Assembly (NCBI GenBank): GCA_000499405.2
Contig: HG738138.1
Coordinates: 6,880,888 to 6,944,887, forward strand
Reading direction: 5' to 3'
From: Onchocerca volvulus
Lineage: Eukaryota > Nematoda > Chromadorea > Rhabditida > Onchocercidae
Length of the DNA stretch: 64,000 nucleotides
Shown here: positions 31,392 to 44,639 of the stretch, piece after piece
How positions within the stretch are numbered: position 1 is the first letter of the stretch
Layout of the letters: every line of letters starts with the position of its first letter
The notes under the pieces: model-generated
What the model was told of the DNA's origin: nothing
The model's database searches: none
The model's input: the letters and a program-made list of their open reading frames with translations, nothing else
Translations under genes and position numbers: made by a program

Positions 31392-31708
31392 TGAAAACCT
31401 AAATTGCCAGAAATTTATCCCTTGATGGATAACTTTTGGTCAAGAAAATATTTTGTATTTCATGATAAGAGTAATACGCTCTCAATACAAGCAACTTCAC
31501 TTCCAACAAACCCGCTTTCCGGAAAGAACTCTTTCTGCCCCGTCCCTCCCATATACCACCGTGGATTAAAGCAAAGTAGACATCCCCTATAATAAAGGTG
31601 GGCCAGTCCACCTGTCCCCCACGGTCCCAACTACCACCCATCAAATCTCGCATCTTCGCCCCCTCACCAATGGCTACATCATCTGACGCCGAGCAATCAA
31701 TACTCGTC

Positions 31709-31757
31709 CACACATGCACCACACATACACACACATACACATACACACATACATATA
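31709..31757. repeat. CA-rich simple repeat
   Basis: CACATA/CACACA units run for about 50 bases. A TG-rich block of the opposite sense begins some 110 bases downstream. Confidence 0.85.
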
Positions 31758-31867
31758 AGTGTGCATCTAGGACAGATATGCAAGAAACGATAGGGCTTGC
31801 CTAGCACTATCATTATTCTCTGCCAATTTAGTAGGACAACAGAACAGAATACTCAACTATATATATT

Positions 31868-31958
31868 TGTGTGTATGTGTGTGTTGTGCGTGTATGTGTC
31901 TGTGCACATGTGTATGCATGTATGTGTGTATGTGTGTGTGCGTGTATATGTGTGTGTT
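31868..31958. repeat. TG-rich simple repeat
   Basis: TGTGTATG-type units run for about 90 bases and are complementary to the CA block at 31709-31757. The open frame across it encodes low-complexity Cys/Val/Tyr sequence and is not a gene. Confidence 0.85.
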
Positions 31959-32205
31959 AAGATTTGCAGTAGGTACATTTGCGAGCGCAATGTGACACAT
32001 CAATTTAGGTTCTCGTTTTGGTTGTCAAAAGTCCGGCACTGGTGAAGATGACCAGAGAAGACTTGTGCCGGCGAGATGAACATACTGTGCTTCATCAGAT
32101 AAAATTCATGAATATCTCTCTAATTTTCATCGAATCATCTCCCAGGTTTCGTAGTAGTAGGTGAAAATATGAAATCGACACATTGCGAATATGTCGTTAA
32201 GTCGA

Positions 32206-32270
32206 AAACAAAACCGCTACTGTTGAACTAAACCAGTGATGGTTTAAATTTAACAGTAACGGTTTTGTTT
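32206..32270. repeat. 65-nt inverted repeat, hairpin
   Basis: A 30-nt arm (32206-32235) and a 31-nt arm (32240-32270) are separated by GTGA. The basal 11 pairs (AAACAAAACCG and its complement) are perfect. Only about three differences and a one-base bulge interrupt the rest. It lies about 1.6 kb upstream of the P5A ATPase start. It could be a microRNA precursor or an old inverted repeat. Confidence 0.55.
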
Positions 32271-32712
32271 GTGTGCGTTCTACAGTTTGCGAACTACGTG
32301 CAGCGCGAAGAGTCGCTACATCTACTCTTTGAAATTCCTTGGTCGCGAAAACCGCGACAAATTCGTTGATGTGGTATGAAAGGTGTGGTCACTACATTTA
32401 TTTTTAAATGAGAGAACAGTTGCAGTTTATTTTTGTATGTAGTATTTCAAATACTCATCAGTCAGCGAAAAATCAGAGATTTGTTTGAATTAAGACTAAC
32501 TCTTTATATGCAGAGAAAGGAAAATGATTGTTGAATCTGCGAAATCCGAATTTTTGCTTGGCTACTGCTTAAATTCAGATTTCAAGATTAAATATTTCAC
32601 TCTTTATTTAAACAATGAATGAAGTTCTATGGACAAAAAAATCCGAAGAATTCGAAAATTATTGAAAATTCCAAGAGCATGCTAAAGAAAAGCTAACATT
32701 AAAACCATTTTG

Positions 32713-33027
32713 ATGACACCACGTAAGAGTTTTTCACAAATTTACCAAATAATTTTGTGTGAATTGATTTGTTTTATGGTCACCGTCGCGTTCTGTATGG
32801 CAATCTTCCTGATAACGATATATCTTTACCATTTAGGTAAATCTGAAGAGATCATACAAGCCTCACGAAAACATTTCATTCAACATATCTACTGTTTAGA
32901 CTTCCGGTGGTTCAAAATATATTTGATTTTTAAATTGATAGTGTTTGGCTTAAAAGAGAATAGCGAACTCAGAAATGATTACATCTACTACAGTCCCGAA
33001 ATAAGGTGCTATTTCGCATGGAATTAA
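32713..33027 (+). CDS. Doubtful small membrane-protein ORF
   Basis: An ATG-started frame of 104 codons begins MTPRKSFSQI and then has one long hydrophobic stretch (about residues 14-40) suited to a single membrane span with the basic end inside. A potential donor GTAAAT follows codon 41, so only the first part may be coding. No homologue was recognised and there are no conserved motifs. In AT-rich DNA such frames arise by chance, so it is kept only as a candidate. Confidence 0.15.
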   Translation: MTPRKSFSQIYQIILCELICFMVTVAFCMAIFLITIYLYHLGKSEEIIQASRKHFIQHIYCLDFRWFKIYLIFKLIVFGLKENSELRNDYIYYSPEIRCYFAWN

Positions 33028-33804
33028 CGTTAAATTTCTATTAGATATCCATATTATTCTCGGCTAATTAATTCCATCATTAATTTGTTCATTTTACTAA
33101 ACATCCACTATCGTTTTACTGTCAATTTTTTTTAGGGTGAAATTGAAACCGACTGCTGAACTGATATCCACTATCCTCACTTTGCTTTGCTCCTATCTAC
33201 GCAAACATCTCTAATTACAATAAAAAGTTTGCCGTGTAACAAATGTAGAGGGAATTACTTTCGGTACTTAATAATAGAATTTTAAGTACGACACGCATAA
33301 CTTCTACCTTGTATGGGATTCAAGGATTCGTATCAGGAAGTCAGCTTCATTTTCCCTTGTTGTCCTATCACTTTTGTCCCCCATGCAATCTAAAAGGATA
33401 AGTTTTACTAACAATAATGAAGCAATGTTGCACAGCGTTACCATTCGCAGACAATGCAAACGAGACGTTTCGACTTGTGCAATCGTCCGGAGATTCTCGG
33501 ATACTGATCAGGATAGAGTCATTTCTTGAGTTACTTGTGACTGTTCTGTCGAATACCCTATCGTTAAGTAAGCTTGGGGTTTGAAAATACATCAGCATTC
33601 ATTGAATGATACACTAAAGTGATGGTGACAATAATCTCCATAATTTTTAAAGAAACACATCAGGTTTTTGCAACGTCGGGTTTAACGAGTCCCTTATCTA
33701 TTATTCATAGTGGAATGAAATGAAGGAGTGATCTTTTGTTCCTATGTTTTCAAGCTAACTGTGACTGTTGCGGAGATCAATATTTCTGGATGTTCGGAAT
33801 TTTT

Positions 33805-33816
33805 TCCTCCTTCCAG
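33805..33816 (+). promoter_or_regulatory. Probable trans-splice acceptor of the P5A ATPase gene
   Basis: A pyrimidine tract ending CCTTCCAG lies 33 bases before the ATPase start codon with no upstream exon recognised. In nematodes this arrangement usually marks the addition point of the spliced leader. Confidence 0.5.
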
Positions 33817-33849
33817 ATTCAATTGGATTAGTAAGCAACAGAGTGAACA

Positions 33850-36800
33850 ATGGCTGTTGATCAGCTCATTGACTCCTACGTCCCCTATACGGTGAAGCCG
33901 ATAATTGCACATGCATATGCTGGACCATTTGTTTTCTTATATGTAGGATGGGCTTATTTATGGTTCAATGTTTATGGAATGAATGAATACTGGGAGTTAG
34001 GATGCATCATCATGGCTGCTATTGGTATTTTGCAGGTATGTTTAATTGATGCATGTCGATTTTTTAATTTCTTGCTTAAAATATTAAGATGAGTTATTTT
34101 CGTTGCCTTGTGATCTGAAAACCTGAATTAGTTTTATGAAAATGTTGATTAAATATTTCTTTTTTCAGGTTTTGACTGTGTTATTTTGCAGTTGGTTCGT
34201 CAGTGTTCATTGCTTGCTGACTTGTTCATATGTAATATGTTTGTTTTATCAGCATATCTTCTTTTTCTATCACACGTGATCAAGAAAATAAACTTTAGTT
34301 TGATGAATCGCCGAAATTAAAACTAATGTCAGTTTTTCTAGGAGTCCAATGTTGAGAGAGCTACAGTTGTGAAAGTAGTTCCAACACCAAACAATGGATG
34401 GGCAGAAGTGGTTCCTTTGCACAGAACCAAGGTGTGTTCCTAATTGTTCTGTTTATTGATTTGTGCAGTTACCTTAATATTTTACATAAAAAGAAATTTC
34501 AATATGTACTGTAATAGAAAGTGGGAAGCCCTTCTGTTATGCAGTGCGGAATCTTGATGGGCATCCTCATTGATGAACCTCATTTTTATTTTTTTCTGTT
34601 TGAAAATTGTGGTATTGTAGCGTATTTGGAGACTTAGACAACACTATAACCAAATTGGAATTCGATAAGGACGGGATTTTCTGCTTGCTAATTTAACTGA
34701 GGATCCAAAAGTTATGTTTCGGTTAAGCAGACAAGCATTAGGAACTTTTTAACAGTGAATTTCCAATATTGCGATGAAATGGTTCAAGAACAATAAATAG
34801 ATAGTTTTTCCATATGAAAGTATCTAGAGCCTAGCGTAACACTATTTACTATTAATAAAAGCTAATTTCTTGAGAAGCATATCTCTTTTGATTCTTTCAT
34901 CATGTGCATTTGGAAAGGGAAAGTTCGATCTAATGAAGTATATTGGAAGAATTCGGGACTTATAGAACTTTAGAATATATTCAAACGTTTTCTCAAGAAG
35001 GGAGAAGGAAGCTTATGTTACTTGGATGCGGATTTAAAATTACTGAACTCATTTTTAGTTGATAAATGGCAAGATAAAATTGTGGTTCGAATTTCAAAAA
35101 GTTCATTACACATTCGTTTTGGAAAGGAAGACTTTTTCGGCCTTAGAATTGGACACAAATCAACCAATGTCCTACTTTTATGAGTCACGAGGACTTGAAA
35201 CAGATGAAGCGATTTTGGAAAGAAAACAAGATTTGGGAGATAATAGGTGAATAATTACGTAATTTTGTCCTGATAATGTTCGTGAGGTTTGGCAGCTCTT
35301 TTGTTAATTGATATTATATAGAAACTTTAATTTTAAGAATGGAAATGGTTATCCCTCAGTTCATGGAGCTTTTCAAGGAACGAGCAACGGCGCCATTTTT
35401 TGTGTTTCAGGTATTATTTATTACATACATTCAGGGATTCATTTAATGTTCTTATTTCTAGTTCTGTTAAACTGGTTAAAAAGCGCGCAATCTAGAGTGA
35501 ACATATTGAATTCATTGAAAAGCTGATATTATACGTATTACGTATTCGTGAGATTTATGGAGCCGTTTTACTTTAATTTCTAATTATTAACCTTCCGATT
35601 CTTACTCATAAAGTGTGCTCCAGAACTGAGCAAAATAGCATGAAATTTGGTCTGAAATCTTGATATCCTATTTTCGATTTACATGGTCATTTATTGCGAT
35701 CTTTGTGTAAATAGATTACAGCTAACTTTTGAATAAGATAGATATGTTAAAGCAGTTGTATGATTGAAGAATTTATTTTATCAATACTCTTCGAGTTTAA
35801 GGTTTTTTGTGTTGGTTTATGGTGTTTGGAAGATATGTGGTATTATTCATTATTCACGTTAGTGATGCTTATGACTTTTGAAGCGACACTTGTCAAGCAG
35901 CAGCTGAAAAACATGTCTGAAATTCGTAATATGGGTAATAAACCGTATCTCATTAATGTGTACAGGAATAAGCGCTGGAACCGTATCAAGACTGATGAAT
36001 TACTTCCTGGCGATATCGTATCTATAAGTATGTTTTGTATTTCCATAACCTTATGCTGAAAAAATTATTACTTTATTATTATTTTGTCGCAATACACTTC
36101 TAATTCAAAACAGATTCATTACTAAAACACTCAATAGCGTACTTGTAGGTCGCTCGCCAGATGAAAAAGCAGTTCCATGCGATTTATTGTTGTTGAGAGG
36201 TCCCTGCATCGTTGATGAATCCATGCTTACCGGTGAAAGTGTACCTCAGATGAAGGTCAGATTTTCGTTTCATTTTTATTTAATTGCATTTTGAAGCGCC
36301 TTCAGTATGGATTACGATTACCGTCAGAGAAACATCATGTCACTTTTCAAGAAAATACAGTTATAGGAACCGATAGAAGATGTTGAAAAATCGCGTTATT
36401 TTGACATCGAAACTGATAGTCACTTACATGTCGTTTTCGGTGGCACGAAAGTTGTTCAACACACTTCACCTGGTGAGCTTCAATCGCCGTATAATTCATT
36501 ATGAGATATTGTTTCGTTTATCCTCAGAAGTTTCATTAACTAATACAAGTTCCATTTCTCAGAGTGGTAACTTCACTTCTCGTCTAGGTGGTTCTGAAAT
36601 GCTCGATAACTTCTTTTGTTTCTTTCGCTTGTAATGAAAGTGTACAATTCTTATAAGCTTTATAAAAATTTTCTGCAAAAGCTTAGAATTTGTTGCAAAA
36701 ATTTTTAAGTAATATTAAGGCATGGTATTATGTTTACATTATTTAAGCGAAAAATGAAGCTGGCATGAAAGCACCGGATGGTGGATGCATTTGCTACGTT

Positions 36801-39800
36801 TTGCGAACAGGATTTAATACTAGTCAAGGAAAGTTGTTGCGTACAATTATGTTTGGCGTGAAGCGAGTGACCGCTAATAATATCGAAACCTTTGCTTTTA
36901 TATTATTTCTGCTAGTTTTCGCTATTGCTGCAGCTTCTTATTTATGGATTAAAGGTAATGAAATTCATTTAGTTGGTTTCATTATATGATTAATGGTCAT
37001 CACTGCTTTATTTGTTTTCCTGTAGTAAAAATTTTTGATTAATTTTCTCTTTTTCAGGAAGCGAAGATGAGTCGCGTAGTAAATATAAGTTGTTTCTGGA
37101 ATGTTCGTTGATTCTTACTAGTGTAATCCCTCCTGAATTACCTATAGAATTGTCACTTGCTGTGAATAATTCACTAATGGCACTACAGAAGCTTGGTAAA
37201 GTTCATTTTTCGTGCAGTATATCCAGAATTATATTGTTTTATGGAGTACTGTCCGGACTGTGCCACACGAAGCATGGTCTAGATAGTCTGTGTAAATAAA
37301 AATCTAAATGATGATTAGTTCAAAGTCTTAAATCTCCGGAAGTTCTTAAACATGCGCCTTATCTGTATAAGGCTTATCTTTTTATCTGTATGAAAACACT
37401 TGCCTATTCGAATGCAACATTGTGTCAAAATTTCAAATCATTCGATGAAGAACTTGAAACGTTGTGCGGAAATCAATAACGAATATTTACATTTTTATTT
37501 ATTTAGCTGAGCCACTTTTATATCACAGGTTTGTAATGTTTTCCTTAAATTTATTAAAAATGAACTCTGACGACTAACGACTTCGTTGCATCAACTTATT
37601 AAGTACAGGTGAGTGCTGTTTCAAAAAGAACTGAACTTTTTAGGTGTGTTTTGTACGGAACCATTTCGTATACCATTTGCTGGTAAGATCGATATTTGCT
37701 GCTTCGATAAAACAGGAACACTAACAACAGATAATTTAATTGTTGAAGGTGATTATTTTAAGGCTTGCTGGCTATTATTTATAACTATTTAAATTTTTAC
37801 TTATCTTGATTACAGTTCATCAACACTCAATTTTTTCTTAGACTCTTCAGCATTTTTGATGCTTTTATGAATATACTTCAATAAAGATAATTTTTTGCAG
37901 GAGTGGCTTCTGCGAATTGTTTATGTTCGAGTGATGAATGCCATATTCATCGTTTGCCGTCTGAAGTCCCACCAGAATCAATACAAGTGCTAGTGACATG
38001 TCATAGTTTAATACGATTTGATGAGGATCTAGTGGGTGATCCATTAGAAAAAGCTTGTCTCAGTTGGGCCGAATGGAATTTGACAAAAAGTAATTTTTTA
38101 TATATTTTTGTAATTACTGGTGTGATATCTGGAGCGAATTGCTTCACAGGTTACGAGATTATCTCCTCATGTCAATTGTTTTATAAAAATACAGTTAATC
38201 ATTTCAGATGATACAGTGATTCCGAGAAAATCCAAAATGCAGCCTCTTAAAATTTTTCATCGGTATCATTTCTCCTCATTCTTCAAAAGAATGACAGTGA
38301 TCGCTGGTTATGTTGCAGCTGGGACAAATGAAACTAAATATATTATAACTGTCAAGGGCGCTCCAGAAACACTGGAGAGTATGGTTTGTTTTATACAAAG
38401 TTTTTTAAAGTTTTTTTTTTTTTTTTTTTTTTGTTCAGCTAAAACATATTTATTATGAAATTATGTATTTTTTTGTTGCACTTTTTTTTTTTATTTTCTA
38501 TTTTTTTATCTTGGAGATAATTTCTATTCTTTTTACAGTATGAAACAGTTCCTGAAAACTATATCCATGTATATCGACACTTGGCACGACAAGGTGCACG
38601 AGTTCTTGCTTTGGGCATTCGAGAGGTCGGATCATTAACCTATCAAGAGGTATGCATATATGTAATTTGGAATTGTTGAACTGATTTTGTTGTGAGATCT
38701 TCAGTTGTTATGTTATACATTAGAACTTGTGTATTTAAATTCGGATCGTTTAAAATATATTTAGAGGGAGACATCCTTTTCTTGTTCATGTTTTTTTTTT
38801 ATTTTGATATTTTGGAGTTGACATCATGTTGACATGTTATTGCTTTTTAGATACGGGATCGAAAACGAGAAGATTTCGAACAAAATTTGACATTTGCTGG
38901 TTTCGTCGTTATATCATGCCCCTTAAAACCAGACACTAAAGCAATGGTGAAAGAAATTGCGGAATCATCTCACAGAGTGGTAATGATTACTGGCGATAAT
39001 CCTCTTACTGCTTGTCATGTTGCTAAAGTTCTTCGATTCACAAGAAAATCAATACCTATTCTCATTTTGGATCAACCTCAAGGTCTTTAAACAATCGTTT
39101 TTTAGACAGTTCATCATAGTGTAACGAAATTTCATTCACTTGATATCTTTTGGTAATGAGAAGCAAAATTTGGTTAGTCTCTCCAGTTTAAATCTGCTTA
39201 GACATTTAACACACTAGCAACAAAAAGCTGCTTTATTTTAGGGATTTTAACGTAAGAACGATGGATTTTTGCGGTATATTTAACTTTTTATGAGGCGAAA
39301 AATGAAAAGAAGTAAAAGTTTGAAATAAAAAATAAAAGCTTTTTTTTTTTAGCACCATTATTGCAACTCTCTTGTTACGTTTCCTTCTTTCTGCATTATT
39401 ATTATAATTTTGTAGGTAACAATAAATGGGTATGGAAATCAGTAAATGATGACTGCGAGTTCAGTTTGCAACCAAATCCAAGTGTTGAAGTAGCGCTTTT
39501 GATTAATGAACATGAGTTTTGTATCACTGGTCAGGTATGTTCCATTTTGTTATTGTTTTCCAAACATTGATTATGCTGTTCTCTAAATAGAATTGAGTTC
39601 GTTAAATGCTAGATACAGTTTGTTAGATGTTCATTTACAATGGTCAGTTACAGAAATGCTGCTGAAGCATCGCAATATAGTCTTACCACAAAGTTGCTAT
39701 TTTTGGACATGTTTGATCAACAATATTTAGTACTGAAAGTTTGATCATATTTCGATTTATATTATTGAATACATTTGGTTCGATTTTAAAAATATGTGAA

Positions 39801-42466
39801 CACACTCCATGTTTCAGGCATTTATCTACCTTCTCAATAAGCATATTCAATTTCTGCGATACATTATCCCTCATATAAAGATATTTGCCAGAATGGCACC
39901 CAAGCAAAAGGTAACAAAATGGCATGTTCTAATATATTTGCTCTGTATGACATATTGCTTTCTATTTTTTGGGTTTCTTAACGAGTTATGATTAAGCATG
40001 TTAAGCATATTAATATTCATTAAACTCCTACGATTTTAGTGGATTGTTTGCTGAAAATTGTTCAGAATTAGTAGATTTTAAACTAAGTAATGATAAATAC
40101 AAATCCCTTTCACAAAAAGTAGTTATCCTGGAAAGATTCTTATTTACATATCATTCGAGTATTTTGTTCTAAATTCAGGAACGGGTTATAAATGAGCTTA
40201 AGAGACTTGGTTATATCACACTTATGTGTGGAGATGGTACAAACGATGTTGGTGCATTGAAGCATGCTGATGTCGGTTAGGTTTTATTGCTGTTTTTTAT
40301 TATTAATTTTTTGTTATGATTTTGTCATAATAAAGTCCACTTGGTTCTAATTATGTGGTTTCCAACTTGTAGTTATTACTCTAACAGGATTTTTTTATTG
40401 TTTCATCTACAAATATTGAATATCTTGCTTCGTTTTTGTATTTCACTTTTTTTTTTTTTTTTTTCTTATGAACATTTTTCGTTTAGGTGTTGCATTACTT
40501 TCTCACCCATATGATGCTTCAAAAACTGGAGAGAAAAAGCGAAAGAAGGAGGAAGGAAATAAAGCAAACCCGTCCTCGGACAACCTCTCTCAGTCTCTTT
40601 CAAACTTACATGCTAATTCAAGCAGTTCAGTAAGCAGTTTAAAAAAATCTCCGGCACAACATTCAGCTCGACGGATGGATGCGCCGGCTGGTGCAAGACA
40701 AATCAGGTTACTAGTTTCAGTTGTCCTGATATTTTTGATGCAAATTTAAACTCATCGTCTTTTTACTCACGAGTACTATTATTGAATTATTGCAAAGTGA
40801 TTTTTTGATTTTAATAAGTATATTTTATGTCAGACATAATCCCGTATCGAGTACTGCCGCCAGGCGGCTTGAGCAGATGATGAAGGATTTAAAAGATGAA
40901 GAAAAGGTTCAAATTGTGCGACTTGGTGATGCTTCCATAGCAGCTCCGTTTACTTCGAAATACACATCCATACAGTCAAGTGCGTTTTCTTTCACTGAAC
41001 TTGCAGAATATAACAGTTAATTTTTAATTGGATTTTTTTTTTTCTGGTGATTGATTGCAGTATGTCACGTTATCAAGCAAGGGCGGTGCACTTTGGTTAC
41101 AACGTTGCAAATGTTCAAAATTCTTGCTCTCAACGCTTTAGTGCTTGCGTATAGTCAGAGTGTACTCTACTTGGATGGAATCAAGTTTTCTGACACGCAG
41201 GCTACCGTTCAAGGTCTACTTCTTGCGGCATGCTTTTTGTTCATCTCGAGATCAAAGGTGACGTTTCAGTTTACTGACAAATTTTACGAAGAATTTTCCA
41301 TGAATTTTGCTTTATATAGTTGTTTCTTCACTCCTACATCTTTAAACCCAGGATCTTTTTCATTACAGCCACTTAAAACACTCGCTAGACAGAGACCTAT
41401 GCCAGACATATTCAATGCCTATACGCTTCTTACGGTATCTCTTCAGTTTGCCATTCATTTTGGTTGTTTAATATACATTGTGCGAGAAGCTCAGGCAACA
41501 GATCCTCGGTGAATATTTTCAGTAAATTTTTTTTTTGTTATTTTTTTGTACTGTATACTATGATAGAAGCGTGTAAAAGTGGCAAGTTGTGTCGTTTGTG
41601 CTGATATACTTATTCTAGTGAAAAAGTCGATTTGGAAGCAGAATTCAAACCAAATTTGCTTAATTCAGCAGTTTATCTTATGGCATTAGCATTGCAAGTG
41701 GCCACATTTGCTGTGAACTATCGGGTTGGTTTAGATTTTGAATCTTGGAGACATTCTTTCTGATGAACAATATAAGTTATTAATCAGTGATATGACAAAT
41801 AAAACTCCCTGGAAGGGATGGTTATGATTAATCATTCTCTTTCTTCAGTAAAGAAGAACTTTTTGCCATTGTTTTATTAATCGTTTGTTTTCAGGGTCAT
41901 CCGTTTATGGAAAGTTTGTTGGAAAACAAACCCATGCTTTATAGTTTGTTGTTTTCTGGATCTGCTGTGTTCGCACTAGCATCTGGCATATCACCGGAAC
42001 TTCTGGAGAAGTTTGAACTCGTTGAATTGCCGGCTGGAGTAAGTGGTCACATTTATAGTGTTAACAGTTACTAAGATTGGGTCTGGATTTTTATTCATTA
42101 ATGAATGATTGTATGACGAAAAAAGGAAGTGGTTTGGAGTATTTAACCAGGGTTTGAGATATTCAATCATTTCATTTGACATTTCAATGTATTGGGATGC
42201 CATTTTCGATGCGCTGATATTTTGGTATCTTTTAAATGTAGGTAGTCAGCAGAAAAAGCTGTTGTTATGAATTGGGACTTCGATCCTAGATTTTCGAATA
42301 ATTTTCTGTCAGATTTTAAAATTATTTTCATTTTTTTATTAGCAGTTAATAAATGATATTTCAGTATCGAAAAGCTTTATTAACTTGTATAGCGACGGAT
42401 TTGCTGGCTTGTTTTATAATTGATCGGATGTTGTGCTTTCTATTTGGTGACATGAGATCTGTGTGA
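33850..42466 (+). CDS. catp-8: P5A-type ATPase, ATP13A1/CATP-8 (ER transmembrane-helix dislocase)
   Basis: P5A ATPases sit in the ER membrane and extract mis-inserted transmembrane segments. Exons: 33850-34035, 34169-34231, 34342-34431, 35059-35246, 35338-35410, 35802-36027, 36149-36255, 36367-36472, 36748-36954, 37058-37195, 37644-37748, 37901-38089, 38208-38383, 38539-38649, 38851-39082, 39416-39534, 39818-39910, 40179-40275, 40487-40706, 40834-40979, 41061-41257, 41369-41508, 41619-41724, 41895-42038, 42365-42466. All 25 are in phase: 1186 codons (human 1204). Motifs in order: TGES actuator loop 303-306; PPELP of M4 at 440-444, typical of P5A; CCFDKTGT with phospho-acceptor Asp483; KGAPE nucleotide-binding motif; [21 protein letters not shown] with Asp822 and Asp826. 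A Ser/Lys-rich insert follows at about 845-900, also variable in other species. The start is the first ATG after a trans-splice-like acceptor. Nothing suggests decay. Confidence 0.98.
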
Positions 42467-43969
42467 CAATGGTTGTTTTTACTTCAGTGTAATTGTCAGT
42501 GCGAGAGGAAAAGAATAGTCGTTGTTGATTTATTGTAGAAAATCAAATATGACTTTATGGCAATTTTTCAAATTACAGCAAAGAATTCGACGCATGTTAA
42601 TTTCCAGTTTTTTGTTTATTAGACGCGCTCGTAACGTTTCTAAGTATAGTTCAAATTTTGTTATGATAAAATAATAATTTTTAGCTACTCAACGATGTGT
42701 TACCAAAATCACTGATTATTTTGCCCCACCTTCTGTAATAGCGTATTTTGCAAAGTTTGTTCGTCTGAGAACAGTGTTCACTGTGACAGAAATAACAGCT
42801 AATAGGCTTAGAATTTAGCAAATAGTTAAAAAACTAAGCATCCAATTCACTGACCATACTGTATCAAGCACTAAGACCCGCATAATACTTCCTCTTAGTT
42901 ATTCAGTTCGATTTTTGCATGAATCCCTCGTTTCATTATAACGCAAGAAGTTACTAGATGGATGAAGTTGAAACATTAATGAGTCTTGTAAAAAGGATGA
43001 TTTTTTGAATTTTTGTTTCAAATATAAGAAACTGTTTTATTAGATTCTCTTTATTCCATTCTTGAGTTCGGAAGTCAAGAGTGTCTAAAAGACGGTGATT
43101 ATTCGTAACTTCATGGGCTAATTGTAATTTTCAGTCCAGATGGTTCTTATGATAGGCATCAAATTAATAAATAGGATTATTTTGCTTAGTCAAGAGCACG
43201 AAGAAGTTTTCGAATGATTGTTTGATCGTGCTTAGTGTATTAACAGTTTTTTGTTTTTATATTGTTGATGGGAGCTATTACGATAAATATTGTTGCAGCA
43301 AAAGCTAATCTTGATTCATGTTGAAAAATAAACGGTTTTAAATACACTATATAAATCGCAGAAGCGGCTTGAAGTTAACTTTGTGTTAGACTTGCTTTTG
43401 CTTCTTAATTGTGTATTAATATTAAAAGGTTCCTCGTAAAATATTTGATAAATCCAACAGTTTATCTCGATCTTGAATTTCACTATCCCATTGGTTTCTG
43501 AAGATTTGGGACAAATTCTTTGAAACTGTATAGTTATATTGGAAACTGGAAATAATTTCAGTTGAAAATGACCACTTAGTACTTTGAAGGTATCTCGTCC
43601 AATATCATGAAGACACATGCAGTTTACTTAATAACTTGACCGCCTCGGATAAGTTCAGGACTAATCTTATTGATAGTCCTCTTAGGATAGAATGGTCATC
43701 TTGATGGCATGGTTGTTAACTCCTTGACAATTACTTTGGAAGATCGGATTACGCTAAACGATTTGTTTTGTTATCAATTCAGTGCTTATAATTCGAAGAG
43801 AATGAAATGTTTTGTAGATGTTATTACTGTTCAACGTATATTATTGTCGGCATAATGGAGCCTTATTAGATGCTAAATCATCCAACTCAATTCACATTTG
43901 TTTCATCAATACAAGTTTAATTCATCCTTTCATGTTCATGATATTCATTCTTGCAGTATGCAGACATTA
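42467..43969. other. Spacer between ATPase and retroelement
   Basis: This AT-rich sequence includes the ATPase 3' UTR. No 5' LTR matching the copies at 49323 and 53619 was found here. The 100-codon frame on the minus strand at 43316-43618 has no recognisable features and is treated as chance. Confidence 0.45.
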
Positions 43970-44380
43970 GTGCAGAATCCAGAAAACTTGCGTCAAACAG
44001 TATTAACTGTATGATTAAACCCATTAAAATCCGATATTAATGACTTGTGAGCAGGAAATTATACTAACTCGGGTGGCAAATTTGAATTGAATAAGTCTAC
44101 AATAGAAGTTGCTAGTGTTACTGATAATGAAACTATTCGAAAAATATATCACGATTTTAAGGCTATCAACAAAAATAACCTAGAATATGTCAAGTATTAA
44201 ATCTGGTTATAGCGCGAGGGGATTTTTTTTTTTTTTTTGATAGTTAATGCGGAGATTATTTTTGATGATGAGGACAGAGACTATAGCCACAGACCATAAC
44301 AAAAGTTTAATGTTATACTAATAGGATAAAAACAAAAATATTCTCAAATTCTGAAATACCATTTGAGAAAATTGAATGCT

Positions 44381-44485
44381 TGTCACAATTGTTACGAAAG
44401 TGGACATACCCCGCAAATGATTGTAGAAATAGAAAATGAACTTGTTTCTTTCACAAAAGTCATCACAACACAGCGCTATGTCAAA
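44381..44485 (+). pseudogene. gag zinc-knuckle remnant of BEL/Pao element
   Basis: Cys/His spacing is recognisable as CHNC...GH at 44381 onward and a second cluster ending HNTALC near 44485, as in BEL/Pao gag C-termini. The frame between them is broken. Upstream gag sequence is only weakly recognisable. Confidence 0.6.
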
Positions 44486-44639
44486 GCAAGTACAAGGACC
44501 ACGAACAATATGTTGGACTAGACAAGGAAAGAAGTAACTCTGTGAACGTTATTATACCAGATGAAAATACGCGATATGGAGAACAAGAAAGGATAAATTA
44601 CTGCTTTTATATAAGGAAATTAAAGTCGTCAACTTAACC

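Larger units (their letters stand above)
29259..33849. other. Divergent intergenic region, 4.6 kb
   Basis: The ZSWIM8-like gene (-) and the P5A ATPase gene (+) face away from each other, so both promoters should lie here. The region contains trinucleotide and dinucleotide repeats (31145-31958), a hairpin (32206-32270) and one doubtful small open frame (32713-33027). Otherwise 29259-31140 and 33028-33800 show no recognisable coding or RNA gene. Confidence 0.6.

Noticed and set aside
31598..32045. Cys/Thr/Val-rich open frames on both strands
   Set aside because: Produced by the CA and TG simple repeats.
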